From positions 62,001-126,000 of the forward strand of contig NZ_JALQEM010000036.1 of the NCBI RefSeq assembly GCF_023630705.1: 64,000 nucleotides of DNA. The letters run 5' to 3'. Under the pieces are notes generated by a model. The model did not search any database, had not been told where the DNA came from, and saw only the letters and a list, made by a program, of their open reading frames with translations. The position numbers and the translations under genes are program-made. Below, piece by piece: positions 9,063 to 17,247 of the stretch (the first letter of the stretch is position 1; every line of letters starts with the position of its first letter). This DNA is from Caballeronia sp. GAFFF1. Lineage in GTDB: Bacteria; Pseudomonadota; Gammaproteobacteria; Burkholderiales; Burkholderiaceae.

Positions 9063-9500
9063 ATGGCAAAGATCCTGACGCTGCACGGCGTCAACCTCAA
9101 CATGTTCGGCAAGCGCGATCCCAGGCAGTACGGCACCGCGACGCTCGCGCAAATCGACGAGCAACTGGCCGCGCTCGGCAAGGAACTGGGCGTCGAAGTC
9201 GAGTGCTACCAGACCAACATCGAAGGCGAGATGTGCTCGCGCATCCATCAGGCGTTCAGCGATAACGTCGATGCAGTCGTCATCAACGCGGGCGCGTGGA
9301 CGCATTACAGCTACGCGATCCGCGATGCGCTCGCCATTCTGACCGTGCCCGTCATCGAGGTGCACATGTCGAACGTTCATGCGCGGGAAGCCTTCCGGCA
9401 CGTGTCCGTGTTCTCCGAAGTCGTCAAAGGGCAAATCTGCGGCTTCGGCGTGGAAAGCTATCTGCTCGGCCTGCGCGCGGCGGTATCGGCGATCAAGTGA
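9063..9500 (+). CDS. aroQ: Type II 3-dehydroquinate dehydratase
   Basis: The 145-residue length is typical of type II enzymes, which convert 3-dehydroquinate to 3-dehydroshikimate in the shikimate pathway. Family motifs seen are LHGVNLNMFGKRDP near the start, the active-site lid region that follows, QTNIEGEM, INAGAWTHYSYAIRDAL and VIEVHMSNVHARE (substrate-binding Asn and His). Met replaces the usual Leu in NLNMFG. The ribosome site AAGGA lies 7 bases before ATG 9063. The promoter must lie in the roughly 200 bases shared with the divergent cyclase gene. Confidence 0.93.
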   Translation: MAKILTLHGVNLNMFGKRDPRQYGTATLAQIDEQLAALGKELGVEVECYQTNIEGEMCSRIHQAFSDNVDAVVINAGAWTHYSYAIRDALAILTVPVIEVHMSNVHAREAFRHVSVFSEVVKGQICGFGVESYLLGLRAAVSAIK

Positions 9501-9522
9501 TGCCGCGCCGCGTGTAAGGCCG

Positions 9523-9684
9523 TTACGCAGCGCGGCTCGCGTCTTTCACGCTGGCGGCGGCGCGGCGCGCGCGGCTTTGCACGGGCACAGGCTTGCGCTC
9601 GCGCAGCGTCGCGCCACGGATGAACAGCACAGCGAAGAGCGCGCAAACGGTCCAGACGATGGCGATGATGGTCAAGTAGTTCAT
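9523..9684 (-). CDS. Small membrane protein with a basic tail
   Basis: The protein has 53 residues from the ATG complementary to 9682-9684, with AGGAA 6-7 bases upstream of it. One membrane span (MNYLTIIAIVWTVCALFAVL) is followed by a strongly basic cytoplasmic tail (RERKPVPVQSRARRAA). No named family recognised. It lies downstream of the 88-residue gene on the same strand and convergent with aroQ. Confidence 0.6.
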   Translation of the reverse strand: MNYLTIIAIVWTVCALFAVLFIRGATLRERKPVPVQSRARRAAASVKDASRAA

Positions 9685-9728
9685 TGTCGTGTTCCTGATT
9701 CGATGCGTATTCTTGTGAGTCGTGATGC

Positions 9729-9995
9729 TCAGGCTTGTGCGACGGGCATGGCGAGGAGGCGGCCGATCAGCGTTTGCGCGATCGCGTGCTGCTCGGCCAG
9801 CGTTTCGGCGGCGTCGGCGGCATCGGCGTTGGCCTGCGCGCGGACCTGCGCGGCAAGGCGCAGCACGTTGTCCGACGCCGTCCGGAGTTCGGCGAGCAGT
9901 TCGGCTTCGAAAGCCGCCACGCCGGCGTGGGATTCGATCGCGCCGAGAATCGCCGTCTGCTGCGGCGTGCTGTTCGTTTGCATCGTCTGGAACAT
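9729..9995 (-). CDS. Hypothetical alanine-rich helical protein
   Basis: The protein has 88 residues from the ATG complementary to 9993-9995, chosen because GGGGAAG lies 6 bases upstream; an ATG 10 codons earlier lacks a good ribosome site. The sequence is almost entirely helical and Ala/Glu/Gln-rich (FEAELLAELRTASDNVLRLA), with no Cys and no membrane span, suggesting a small coiled-coil or helical-bundle cytoplasmic protein. Family unknown. Confidence 0.6.
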   Translation of the reverse strand: MFQTMQTNSTPQQTAILGAIESHAGVAAFEAELLAELRTASDNVLRLAAQVRAQANADAADAAETLAEQHAIAQTLIGRLLAMPVAQA

Positions 9996-10141
9996 GTTGG
10001 CTTCCCCGTAAGTGGATGAATCCATTCTGCGCGGGGAGCGCCCGAATCAATCCTCCGAAAAAGACCTGATTCCCGGTTCAGTTTGATCTCTTGACGGCCC
10101 GCCTTCGCGCCCCAGGAGGGTGCGAAGTCCATCCGGCAAGG

Positions 10142-10168
10142 CTTCCCGGGGCGCCGGGAAGGTAAAAT
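10142..10168 (+). promoter_or_regulatory. Hairpin next to a possible -10 element upstream of the permease
   Basis: CTTCCCGG (10142-10149) and CCGGGAAG (10154-10161) form a perfect 8-bp stem with loop GGCG, followed by TAAAAT (10163-10168), which could be a -10 box. If so, the permease mRNA has a leader of about 150 bases. The hairpin could instead be a terminator of the upstream genes or an operator; sequence alone does not decide. Confidence 0.35.
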
Positions 10169-10319
10169 GGCGTGTTTTTCCGCGCGCCGTGAAGCACGGT
10201 TCGACGAGTGTTCGCCCTGTACAGTCGCCCGTCGCACGAAAAAACAACACTTTTCGCGTTTTCCCGGCAGGCAGCGGCAGAGCGGCGCGCGTCCTTGGCA
10301 GTTCAGGCAGAGATCGACA

Positions 10320-11720
10320 ATGGCTTCAGGCAACAACCCGGCAGCAGCCCAGCACGAAACACTCAGGCGCGGACTCAAGAGCCGCCACATTCAACTCATC
10401 GCGCTCGGCGGCGCCATCGGCACGGGGCTTTTCTTAGGCGTCGCGCAGACCATCAAGCTCGCCGGGCCGTCCGTGCTGCTCGGCTATGCGATCGCCGGGA
10501 TGATGGCGTTTTTCATCATGCGGCAGCTGGGGGAAATGGTCGTCGACGAGCCCGTGGCTGGCTCGTTCAGCCATTTTGCGGACAAATACTGGGGCCACGC
10601 GGCCGGTTTCGTGTCCGGCTGGAACTACTGGGCCGTGTATATCCTCGTGAGCATGGCCGAGCTGTCCGCGGTCGGCATCTACATGCAGTACTGGTGGCCG
10701 GCGCTGCCGCCCTGGGTATCGGCGCTCGCGTGCTTCGCGATCGTCAACGCGATCAATTTGACGAGCGTGAAGTCGTACGGCGAGCTCGAATTCTGGTTCG
10801 CCATCGTGAAAGTCGCGGCGATCGTCGGCATGATCCTGTTCGGCGGCTATCTGCTCGCGTCGGGCCACGCGGGGCCGCAGGCCAGTGTGACGAACCTCTG
10901 GCGGCTCGGCGGCTTTTTCCCGTACGGCGCGAGCGGACTCGTGATGTCGATGGCGGTCATCATGTTCTCGTTCGGCGGGCTGGAACTGGTCGGCATCACG
11001 GCGGCTGAAGCCGAGGACCCGTCGCGCAGCATTCCCCGCGCGACGAATCAGGTCATCTACCGCATCCTCATTTTCTATATCGGCGCGCTCGGCGTGCTGC
11101 TTTCGCTCTATCCGTGGGACAAGGTCGCCACCGGCGGCAGCCCGTTCGTGCTGATTTTCCGCGAGATGAACAGCACGGTGGTCGCGAACGTGCTGAACGT
11201 GATCGTGCTGACGGCCGCGCTTTCCGTGTACAACAGCGGCGTCTATGCCAATAGCCGCATGCTGTACGGCCTCGCGCAGCAGGGCAACGCGCCGCGCGCG
11301 TTGCGCCAGGTGAGCGCGCGCGGCATTCCGCTCGCGGCGCTCTTCGTTTCGGCCGTCGTGACGGCGGCGTGCGTGCTGATCAATTACTTCATTCCCGGCC
11401 GCGCGTTCGAACTGCTGATGGGGCTCGCGGTATCGGCGCTCATCATCAACTGGGCGATGATTAGCATCATTCATTTGAAATTCCGCCGCCACAAGCGCGA
11501 GCAGGGGGCGGCCACGACGTTTGCGAGCCTCGGTTATCCGTTCACGAACTACCTGTGCCTCGCATTCGTCGCGGGCATCGTCTGGGTGATGTACGAGACG
11601 CCGGACCTTCGGCTATCCGTCTATCTGATTCCTATCTGGCTGGCGATTCTCGGAATCGGCTACTATCTCAAAACCAAGGGCGACGACGCCGGCAAGCGAA
11701 GCCGCGCGCCGTCCCGCTGA
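10320..11720 (+). CDS. AroP/PheP-type amino acid permease (APC superfamily)
   Basis: The protein has 466 residues from ATG 10320 (MASGNNPAAAQHETLRRGL); the frame is open further upstream but the extension is not permease-like. The APC signature is clear: SRHIQLIALGGAIGTGLFLG at the start of helix 1, GEMVVDEPVAGSFSHFADKY after helix 2, and about 12 hydrophobic helices in total. This subfamily imports aromatic or related amino acids by proton symport. The adjacent aromatic aminotransferase supports an aromatic substrate. Confidence 0.88.
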   Translation: MASGNNPAAAQHETLRRGLKSRHIQLIALGGAIGTGLFLGVAQTIKLAGPSVLLGYAIAGMMAFFIMRQLGEMVVDEPVAGSFSHFADKYWGHAAGFVSGWNYWAVYILVSMAELSAVGIYMQYWWPALPPWVSALACFAIVNAINLTSVKSYGELEFWFAIVKVAAIVGMILFGGYLLASGHAGPQASVTNLWRLGGFFPYGASGLVMSMAVIMFSFGGLELVGITAAEAEDPSRSIPRATNQVIYRILIFYIGALGVLLSLYPWDKVATGGSPFVLIFREMNSTVVANVLNVIVLTAALSVYNSGVYANSRMLYGLAQQGNAPRALRQVSARGIPLAALFVSAVVTAACVLINYFIPGRAFELLMGLAVSALIINWAMISIIHLKFRRHKREQGAATTFASLGYPFTNYLCLAFVAGIVWVMYETPDLRLSVYLIPIWLAILGIGYYLKTKGDDAGKRSRAPSR

Positions 11721-11768
11721 TCCTTCGTGCTGCATTTTCGTCCTGAATCTAGTTCTTATACCCAGACC

Positions 11769-12965
11769 ATGTTCGAACATATCGATGCCTACCCCGGCGA
11801 CCCGATCCTCTCGCTGAACGAAAACTTCCAGAAGGACCCGCGCACGAACAAGGTCAATCTGAGCATCGGCATCTATTTCGACGACGCCGGCCGCTTGCCC
11901 GTCATGCAGGCGGTGCGCGAGGCCGAACTCTCGATCCTTCAGGAGCTCGGCCCGAAGCCGTATCTGCCGATGGCCGGTTTCGCGCATTATCGCGATGCCG
12001 TGCAGGCGCTCGTGTTCGGCACGGGCAGCGCGGCGCGCGCCGAAGGCCGCATCGCGAGCGTGCAGACGCTGGGCGGCTCCGGCGCGCTGAAGGTGGGCGC
12101 GGACTTCATCAAGCGATACTTTCCGGCGTCGAAAGTATGGGTGAGCGATCCGACGTGGGAAAACCATCGCTTCATCTTCGAGCGCGCGGGCTTCGAAGTG
12201 GACACGTATCCGTACTACGACGAAGCCACCGGCGGCCTGCGCTTCGATGCAATGCTCGATGCCATCGACGCGTTGCCGGCAAAGAGCGTCGTGCTGCTGC
12301 ATGCGTGCTGCCACAATCCGACGGGCGTGGATCTCGACGAAGCGCAGTGGGTCAAGATCATCGACGTGCTGCATAAGCGCGACCTGCTGCCGTTCGTCGA
12401 CATGGCATATCAGGGCTTCGGCTCGGGGCTCGAAGACGACGCGTTCGCCGTGCGCGAGCTTGCGCGCCGTGGCGTGCCCGCGTTCGTCGCCAATTCGTTC
12501 TCGAAGAACTTCTCGCTGTATGGCGAGCGTTGCGGCGGCCTGCATGTGATCTGCGACGATGCCGCCGAAGCCGACCGCGTGCTCGGCCAGTTGACGAGCG
12601 CGGTGCGCGCCAACTACAGCAATCCGCCGACGCACGGCGCGAAGATCGTGACCAAGGTGCTGACGACGCCCGAACTCGCGCAGTCGTGGAAAGATGAACT
12701 CGCGGCGATGTGCGAACGTATCGCGCGCATGCGCCGCGCGATTCACGACGGCCTGCGCGAGCACGTGCATGGGGAGGCATTGTCGCGTTACGTCAAGCAG
12801 CGTGGCATGTTCACCTACACGGGTCTGGAAGCGCCGCAAGTGGACCGTCTGCGCGAGGAATTCGGCGTGTATATCCTGCGCTCGGGGCGCATGTGCGTCG
12901 CGGGGCTGAACGAGAGCAACGTGCAGACCGTCGCCGACGCCATCGGCAAGGTACTGGCTAAGTAA
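11769..12965 (+). CDS. tyrB: Aromatic/aspartate aminotransferase (class I, TyrB/AspC type)
   Basis: The protein has 398 residues from ATG 11769 (MFEHIDAYPGDPILSLNENF), the usual start and length for proteobacterial AspC/TyrB enzymes. PLP-binding motifs are present: LLHACCHNPTGVD, DMAYQGFGSGL and SFSKNFSLYGERCGG with the Schiff-base Lys246. The C-terminal RSGRMCVAGLNE is also typical. It exchanges amino groups between aromatic amino acids or aspartate and 2-oxoglutarate. Located 48 bases after the permease gene, so probably co-transcribed; tyrB rather than aspC is inferred from that neighbour. Confidence 0.88.
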   Translation: MFEHIDAYPGDPILSLNENFQKDPRTNKVNLSIGIYFDDAGRLPVMQAVREAELSILQELGPKPYLPMAGFAHYRDAVQALVFGTGSAARAEGRIASVQTLGGSGALKVGADFIKRYFPASKVWVSDPTWENHRFIFERAGFEVDTYPYYDEATGGLRFDAMLDAIDALPAKSVVLLHACCHNPTGVDLDEAQWVKIIDVLHKRDLLPFVDMAYQGFGSGLEDDAFAVRELARRGVPAFVANSFSKNFSLYGERCGGLHVICDDAAEADRVLGQLTSAVRANYSNPPTHGAKIVTKVLTTPELAQSWKDELAAMCERIARMRRAIHDGLREHVHGEALSRYVKQRGMFTYTGLEAPQVDRLREEFGVYILRSGRMCVAGLNESNVQTVADAIGKVLAK

Positions 12966-12994
12966 GGCATCGCCGGGCGCCGGCCGCAAGCGCC

Positions 12995-13387
12995 TCACAA
13001 CGCGGGACAGGACAGCACCTGCTGCGGCGGCAGCGTGCCCGGTCCCGCGTCCACTTTCGAGCCGCGCGGCGGCGTCGAAATCAACCGCACGCTGTTTTCT
13101 CCCGCGCCTTCGCCCGCGCTTTCCCCCGCATTCGCAAGCACGTACTGCTCCGCGCTTCCATCCGGCTGCCAGTACACGCGATACACCGCGTCATCCCGAT
13201 AGATATGTAGCGTGCCGTGCACGGGCTTGTCGCCTTGCACGAGATCGGCGCGCGCGCCTTCCTGCAAGGTCAGCGCGTTGCCCGACGCGCCTTGCAGCAC
13301 GCCGCAGGCGGGCTGGCCGGCGTGCGCGTGCGCGCATGCAAGAAGCGCCGCGCAGAAGGCCGCGTAGCGATACGGCGAAACGTTCAT
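12995..13387 (-). CDS. Secreted hypothetical protein
   Basis: The protein has 130 residues and begins with a Sec signal peptide (RYAAFCAALLACAHAHAGQP, cleavage probably after AHA). The mature part is small and polar, with two Cys (ACGVLQ near the N-terminus and LSCPAL at the end) that could form a disulfide. It contains YRVYWQPDGSAEQYVL, compatible with a small beta fold. No family recognised. Convergent with the aminotransferase gene. Confidence 0.6.
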   Translation of the reverse strand: MNVSPYRYAAFCAALLACAHAHAGQPACGVLQGASGNALTLQEGARADLVQGDKPVHGTLHIYRDDAVYRVYWQPDGSAEQYVLANAGESAGEGAGENSVRLISTPPRGSKVDAGPGTLPPQQVLSCPAL

Positions 13388-13524
13388 CGGCGATGCCTCC
13401 GAAAAGTGAATCGGCCATGCTCCGCAGCAAGTTATGTGCGTACCGCGTGCCGAGGCGATTCGCTTCGCCGTTCGTCCGCGCGTGTGCTACCTTGAATGAG
13501 CAGCGTTCGATGTTGGAGGGCGCC

Positions 13525-13773
13525 ATGTCAGTGATCGCACCCGACGAGAAGGCGGATTTCCTCGCGATTCTCGCGCGCCACCGGCTCGACCCGAGCGATT
13601 TCCTCGTGCAGGAGGCGGGCGAATCGGATGTCGTGGACGACGTTTATCCGCTGCGGGGACACGTGAGCATCGTGCGGCGTTCGACGCTCAAGGAGCGCGA
13701 ATATCGCATCGGGCACGGCACCGCATGGGTGACGGCGTTCGAGAAGGACCTCAATAAGGGCGCGTTTGGCTGA
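13525..13773 (+). CDS. Conserved small hypothetical protein
   Basis: The protein has 82 residues from ATG 13525, with GGAGGG immediately upstream. The sequence (KADFLAILARHRLDPSDFLV, then IVRRSTLKEREYRIGHGTAW) is soluble and mixed alpha/beta. It has no membrane segment or Cys. Followed 53 bases later by another small soluble protein gene on the same strand. Function unknown. Confidence 0.6.
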   Translation: MSVIAPDEKADFLAILARHRLDPSDFLVQEAGESDVVDDVYPLRGHVSIVRRSTLKEREYRIGHGTAWVTAFEKDLNKGAFG

Positions 13774-13826
13774 TCGCGCGCGCCGCGCAAGTGTTTTCAA
13801 CGCATCTTTTTGAAGCGGAGCACACG

Positions 13827-14150
13827 ATGAGACCGACCGACTTCACATCGTTCAGGGCGCACCTCGCCATGCTGCTCCGCGATCTGCCGCGCGGCATGAC
13901 CGCCGATCTGACCGATGTGGCCGTTGCATACTGGAACGGCAAGCAGGTCGTCGGCGCGTATCTGCGCGATAACGGATGCATCGACGAAGATTTCGACTTC
14001 GACGAAAACGCCTGGGGCGTATGGCGCGACGAGTTCCTGCCCTGGTTCGACGCCCCGCGTTTCTCGGAACGCAGCGATCTGAAGGCTGCGCTCGTCTCCG
14101 GCACGCATTGCGCGACGGTTCACGGCGGACAGTGGCCGCGTCCGCGCTGA
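13827..14150 (+). CDS. Conserved small hypothetical protein, acidic
   Basis: The protein has 107 residues from ATG 13827, with GGAG about 8 bases upstream. It starts MRPTDFTSFRAHLAMLLRDL and contains an acidic stretch (CIDEDFDFDENAWGVWRDEF) that could bind metal or a basic partner. No signal peptide or membrane span. Family unknown; grouped with the 82-residue gene upstream. Confidence 0.55.
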   Translation: MRPTDFTSFRAHLAMLLRDLPRGMTADLTDVAVAYWNGKQVVGAYLRDNGCIDEDFDFDENAWGVWRDEFLPWFDAPRFSERSDLKAALVSGTHCATVHGGQWPRPR

Positions 14151-14299
14151 AACGGCTTCGCAACGAAGCATCGCCCTACTTCTCATTCGCTCTCCCGCCC
14201 GCGAACGGCACGTGACTTGCTGCCCGAGACCGGTCTGGCAACGTCCGAACCACGGCTGACGACGGCCGCGTTCCGCCATTCTTCAGGGAGGGTTGCAGC

Positions 14300-16900
14300 A
14301 TGGCGAGTACTTCAAGACTTCATCCGCTCACGTTCGGCACGGCCGTCGCGTTCATCGTGATCGGACTCGTGCTCGCCGCGGGCGGCGCGTATCTCGTGAC
14401 GCTCAATGGATCGTGGTACTACGCGATCACCGGCGTGGCCATCGTGCTGACGGGTCTCCTCCTGCTCATCCGACGCCGCTCCGCGTTGCTGCTCTTCGCG
14501 CTCGTGCTGTTCGGATCGACGATCTGGGCGGTGTTCGAAGCGCGTTTCGACTTCTGGCAGCTTCTGCCGCGCTTGTGGATCTGGGTCTTGCTGGCGGTGT
14601 GGCTGCTCATTCCTTACGTGCATCGCGGCGCGCTGTTCGGTCCGCCTTCGACTGCGCGCGCTGCGCGCGTGCCGCTCGCGGCTGCGATCGTGCTGGCGTT
14701 GCTGCTCGGCATCGGCACGTACTTCACCGATCCGCACGATCGCGCGGGCAGCATCGACGTGAGCGTGGCCGCCGATCCGAACCAGCCCGACCTGAACGCG
14801 GCAACCGGACGGCAGCCCGGCGACTGGATCGACTATGGCGGCTCGCCGCTCGGACAGCGCTACGTGCCGCTCGCGCAGATCACGCCGCAGAACGCGCATC
14901 AGTTGAAAACGGCGTGGACGTTCCGCACCGGCGACATGCCCGGCCCCGACGATCCGACGGAGACGACCGACGAGAATACGCCGCTCAAAGTGGGCGACAC
15001 GCTCTTTCTATGCACGCCGCATAGCAAGGTGTTCGCGCTCGATGCGGCGACCGGCAAGGAACGCTGGCACTTCGATCCGCAGATTCAGAGCGCGGTCGGG
15101 TTCAAGCATTGGGAGCACATGACCTGCCGGGGCGTCGCGTACTACGATCCGGCGATGCATGCGGCGGCGGCTTCGCCCGCGGCCGCGTCCGCGTCCGCCG
15201 CTTCGGAAGCGTCATCCGATGCGCAGGCGTCCGCGCCGGCCGCCACGAGCGACGGCGCGGCTTCCCTGCCCGCCGCGTCCAGCGATGCCGGTTCCACGCC
15301 GGCCGCATCGAGCGACGCCGCCGCCTCCGCGCCCGCGCAGACCGGCGACCAGACCGCCGCGCAACCGGCCGCGCAACCCGCCGCGCCTTCCAATGAATGC
15401 CCGCGCCGGCTCTTTCTCCCGACCGCCGATGCCCGCCTGATCGCGCTCGACGCCGACACGGGCAAGCCATGCGCGAGCTTCGGAAAGAACGGGACCATCG
15501 ACTTGCGCATGAACATCGGGCCGTTCACGCCGGGCGGCTATTACTCGACATCGCCGCCGGCCGTCGCGCGTAATCTCGTGATCGTCGGCGGTCACGTGAC
15601 GGACAACGAATCGAACAACGAGCCGTCCGGCGTGATCCGCGCGTACGACGTCAACGACGGCCATCTCGTCTGGAACTGGGATTCGGGCAACCCGGACGCC
15701 ACCGAGCCGATCGCGCCCGGCGGAACCTACGTGCGCAACTCGCCGAACATGTGGTCGATCTTCAGCGTCGACGAAAAGCGCGGCATGCTCTATCTGCCGA
15801 TGGGCAATCAGACGCCCGACCAATGGGGCGGCCAGCGCACGCAGCAGGCCGAGCGTTTCGGCGCGGGCGTCGTCGCGCTCGATCTCGCAACCGGCAAGCT
15901 GCGCTGGAACTATCAGTTCACGCACCATGACCTTTGGGACATGGACGTGGGCGGCCAGCCGACGCTCGTGGACCTGCAAACCGCGCAAGGCATGCAGCCG
16001 GCGCTGGTCGCGTCGACAAAGCAGGGCAGCCTCTACGTGCTGAACCGCGAAACCGCCCAGCCGATTATCCCGATCAACGAGGTGCAGGTGCCGCAAGGCG
16101 CGGCGCGAGGCGACCGCACGTCGCCGACGCAGGCCGTCTCCGCGCTCAATTTCAATCCGCCGCGCGTGCGGGAGGCGGACATGTGGGGCACGACGCCGTT
16201 CGATCAGCTCTGGTGCCGCATCAAGTTCAAGAGTCTGCGCTACGAGGGGCCGTTCACGCCGCCGTCCGAGCAGGGCACGCTGGTGTTTCCGGGCAATTTC
16301 GGGGTATTCGACTGGGGCGGCGTGTCGGTCGATCCGGTGCGGCAGATTCTGATCGCGAATCCGGATTACATGGCGTTCACGTCGAAGCTCATTGCGCGCG
16401 AAAAGCTGGACGAGCAGGCGGGCGAGAAGAAGGGCAGCGAGACGAGCGGCATCAAGCAGGCGCGCGGCACGCCGTTCGCGTTCGAGCTGAACGCGTTTCT
16501 GTCGCCGCTCGGCATTCCGTGTCAGGCGCCGCCGTGGGGGTATATCGCCGGTGTCGATTTGCGCACGGGCAAGATCGCGTGGCAACACAAGAACGGCACG
16601 ATTCGCGACAAGGCGCCGCTGCCGATTCCAATGCCGCTCGGCGTGCCGAGCCTCGGCGGCACGATCGTGACGGCGGGCGGCGTCACCTTCCTGACGGGCA
16701 CGCTCGATCAATACGTGCGCGCCTACGACGTGCGCAACGGCAACAAGCTATGGGAAGCGCGTCTGCCGGCAGGCGGCCAGGCAACCCCGATGAGCTACGC
16801 CGACGCGAGCGGCAAGCAGTACGTCGTGGTGACGGCGGGCGGGCATGGTTCGCTGGGAACCAAGGCGGGGGATTACGTAATCGCGTACACGCTGCCGTGA
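14300..16900 (+). CDS. gcd: Membrane-bound PQQ-dependent glucose dehydrogenase with a low-complexity insert
   Basis: The protein has 866 residues from ATG 14300, preceded by GGGAGGG. About five membrane helices fill residues 10-150, as in Gcd enzymes that pass electrons from periplasmic sugar oxidation to ubiquinone. The PQQ propeller starts at DWIDYGGSPLGQRY; further signatures are GDTLFLCTPHSKVFALDAATG, FTHHDLWDMDVGGQPTLVD and a C-terminal WEARLPAGGQATPMSYAD. Residues about 286-365 are an Ala/Ser/Pro-rich insert, absent from the typical enzyme of about 800 residues, placed just before ECPRRLFLPTADARLIALD. PQQ synthesis genes are not in the window. Confidence 0.92.
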   Translation: MASTSRLHPLTFGTAVAFIVIGLVLAAGGAYLVTLNGSWYYAITGVAIVLTGLLLLIRRRSALLLFALVLFGSTIWAVFEARFDFWQLLPRLWIWVLLAVWLLIPYVHRGALFGPPSTARAARVPLAAAIVLALLLGIGTYFTDPHDRAGSIDVSVAADPNQPDLNAATGRQPGDWIDYGGSPLGQRYVPLAQITPQNAHQLKTAWTFRTGDMPGPDDPTETTDENTPLKVGDTLFLCTPHSKVFALDAATGKERWHFDPQIQSAVGFKHWEHMTCRGVAYYDPAMHAAAASPAAASASAASEASSDAQASAPAATSDGAASLPAASSDAGSTPAASSDAAASAPAQTGDQTAAQPAAQPAAPSNECPRRLFLPTADARLIALDADTGKPCASFGKNGTIDLRMNIGPFTPGGYYSTSPPAVARNLVIVGGHVTDNESNNEPSGVIRAYDVNDGHLVWNWDSGNPDATEPIAPGGTYVRNSPNMWSIFSVDEKRGMLYLPMGNQTPDQWGGQRTQQAERFGAGVVALDLATGKLRWNYQFTHHDLWDMDVGGQPTLVDLQTAQGMQPALVASTKQGSLYVLNRETAQPIIPINEVQVPQGAARGDRTSPTQAVSALNFNPPRVREADMWGTTPFDQLWCRIKFKSLRYEGPFTPPSEQGTLVFPGNFGVFDWGGVSVDPVRQILIANPDYMAFTSKLIAREKLDEQAGEKKGSETSGIKQARGTPFAFELNAFLSPLGIPCQAPPWGYIAGVDLRTGKIAWQHKNGTIRDKAPLPIPMPLGVPSLGGTIVTAGGVTFLTGTLDQYVRAYDVRNGNKLWEARLPAGGQATPMSYADASGKQYVVVTAGGHGSLGTKAGDYVIAYTLP

Positions 16901-16911
16901 AGTCAGCGCAA

Positions 16912-16938
16912 GGGCGGCGGTGCATTGAACCGCCGCCC
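16912..16938. terminator. Bidirectional hairpin between gcd and the 37-residue gene
   Basis: GGGCGGCGGT (16912-16921) and ACCGCCGCCC (16929-16938) pair perfectly over 10 bp with loop GCATTGA, between two convergent genes. No long T-run on either side, so it may need Rho. Confidence 0.55.
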
Positions 16939-16947
16939 TGAGCGAAT

Positions 16948-17061
16948 TTAGACCGCGCGGCGATAGGCTTCGGCCATCAGCGCGCTGACCTTGGCGCGAG
17001 CCTTGAGTGCGTCACGAACGGTGTCGGCGATCATCGAAAAAAGCGGGGCGAGGATTCCCAT
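16948..17061 (-). CDS. 37-residue small protein
   Basis: The frame (MGILAPLFSMIADTVRDALK then ARAKVSALMAEAYRRAV) begins at the ATG complementary to 17059-17061 and has a perfect AAGGAG ribosome site 6 bases upstream. It reads as one amphipathic helix with a hydrophobic N-terminus. The gene lies convergent with gcd and just downstream of a 14-bp palindrome. Function unknown; the ribosome site is the main support. Confidence 0.55.
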   Translation of the reverse strand: MGILAPLFSMIADTVRDALKARAKVSALMAEAYRRAV

Positions 17062-17088
17062 GGCAACTCCTTGAATGTGTGGCGTCTA

Positions 17089-17111
17089 GGTTAACTACCT
17101 AGGTAGTAACC
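17089..17111. promoter_or_regulatory. Palindromic candidate operator upstream of the 37-residue gene
   Basis: ACTACCTAGGTAGT (17094-17107) is a perfect 14-bp palindrome, flanked by GGTTA (17089-17093) and TAACC (17107-17111), which are also complementary. It lies about 30 bases upstream of the small gene's ATG, a position suited to a dimeric repressor. No matching regulator gene is adjacent. Confidence 0.45.
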
Positions 17112-17247
17112 CGAATATTAGCAGGTTTGATGCGACGCAGCAACCGAGCCCGCCGAGTGCTCGCTACGCTGAACGACTCACGGTGCGAAGTTCGCGCGAT
17201 AATCGACTGAACCGCGTGCTTCGCTCGTTCCCAGAAGGAGAACGCAC

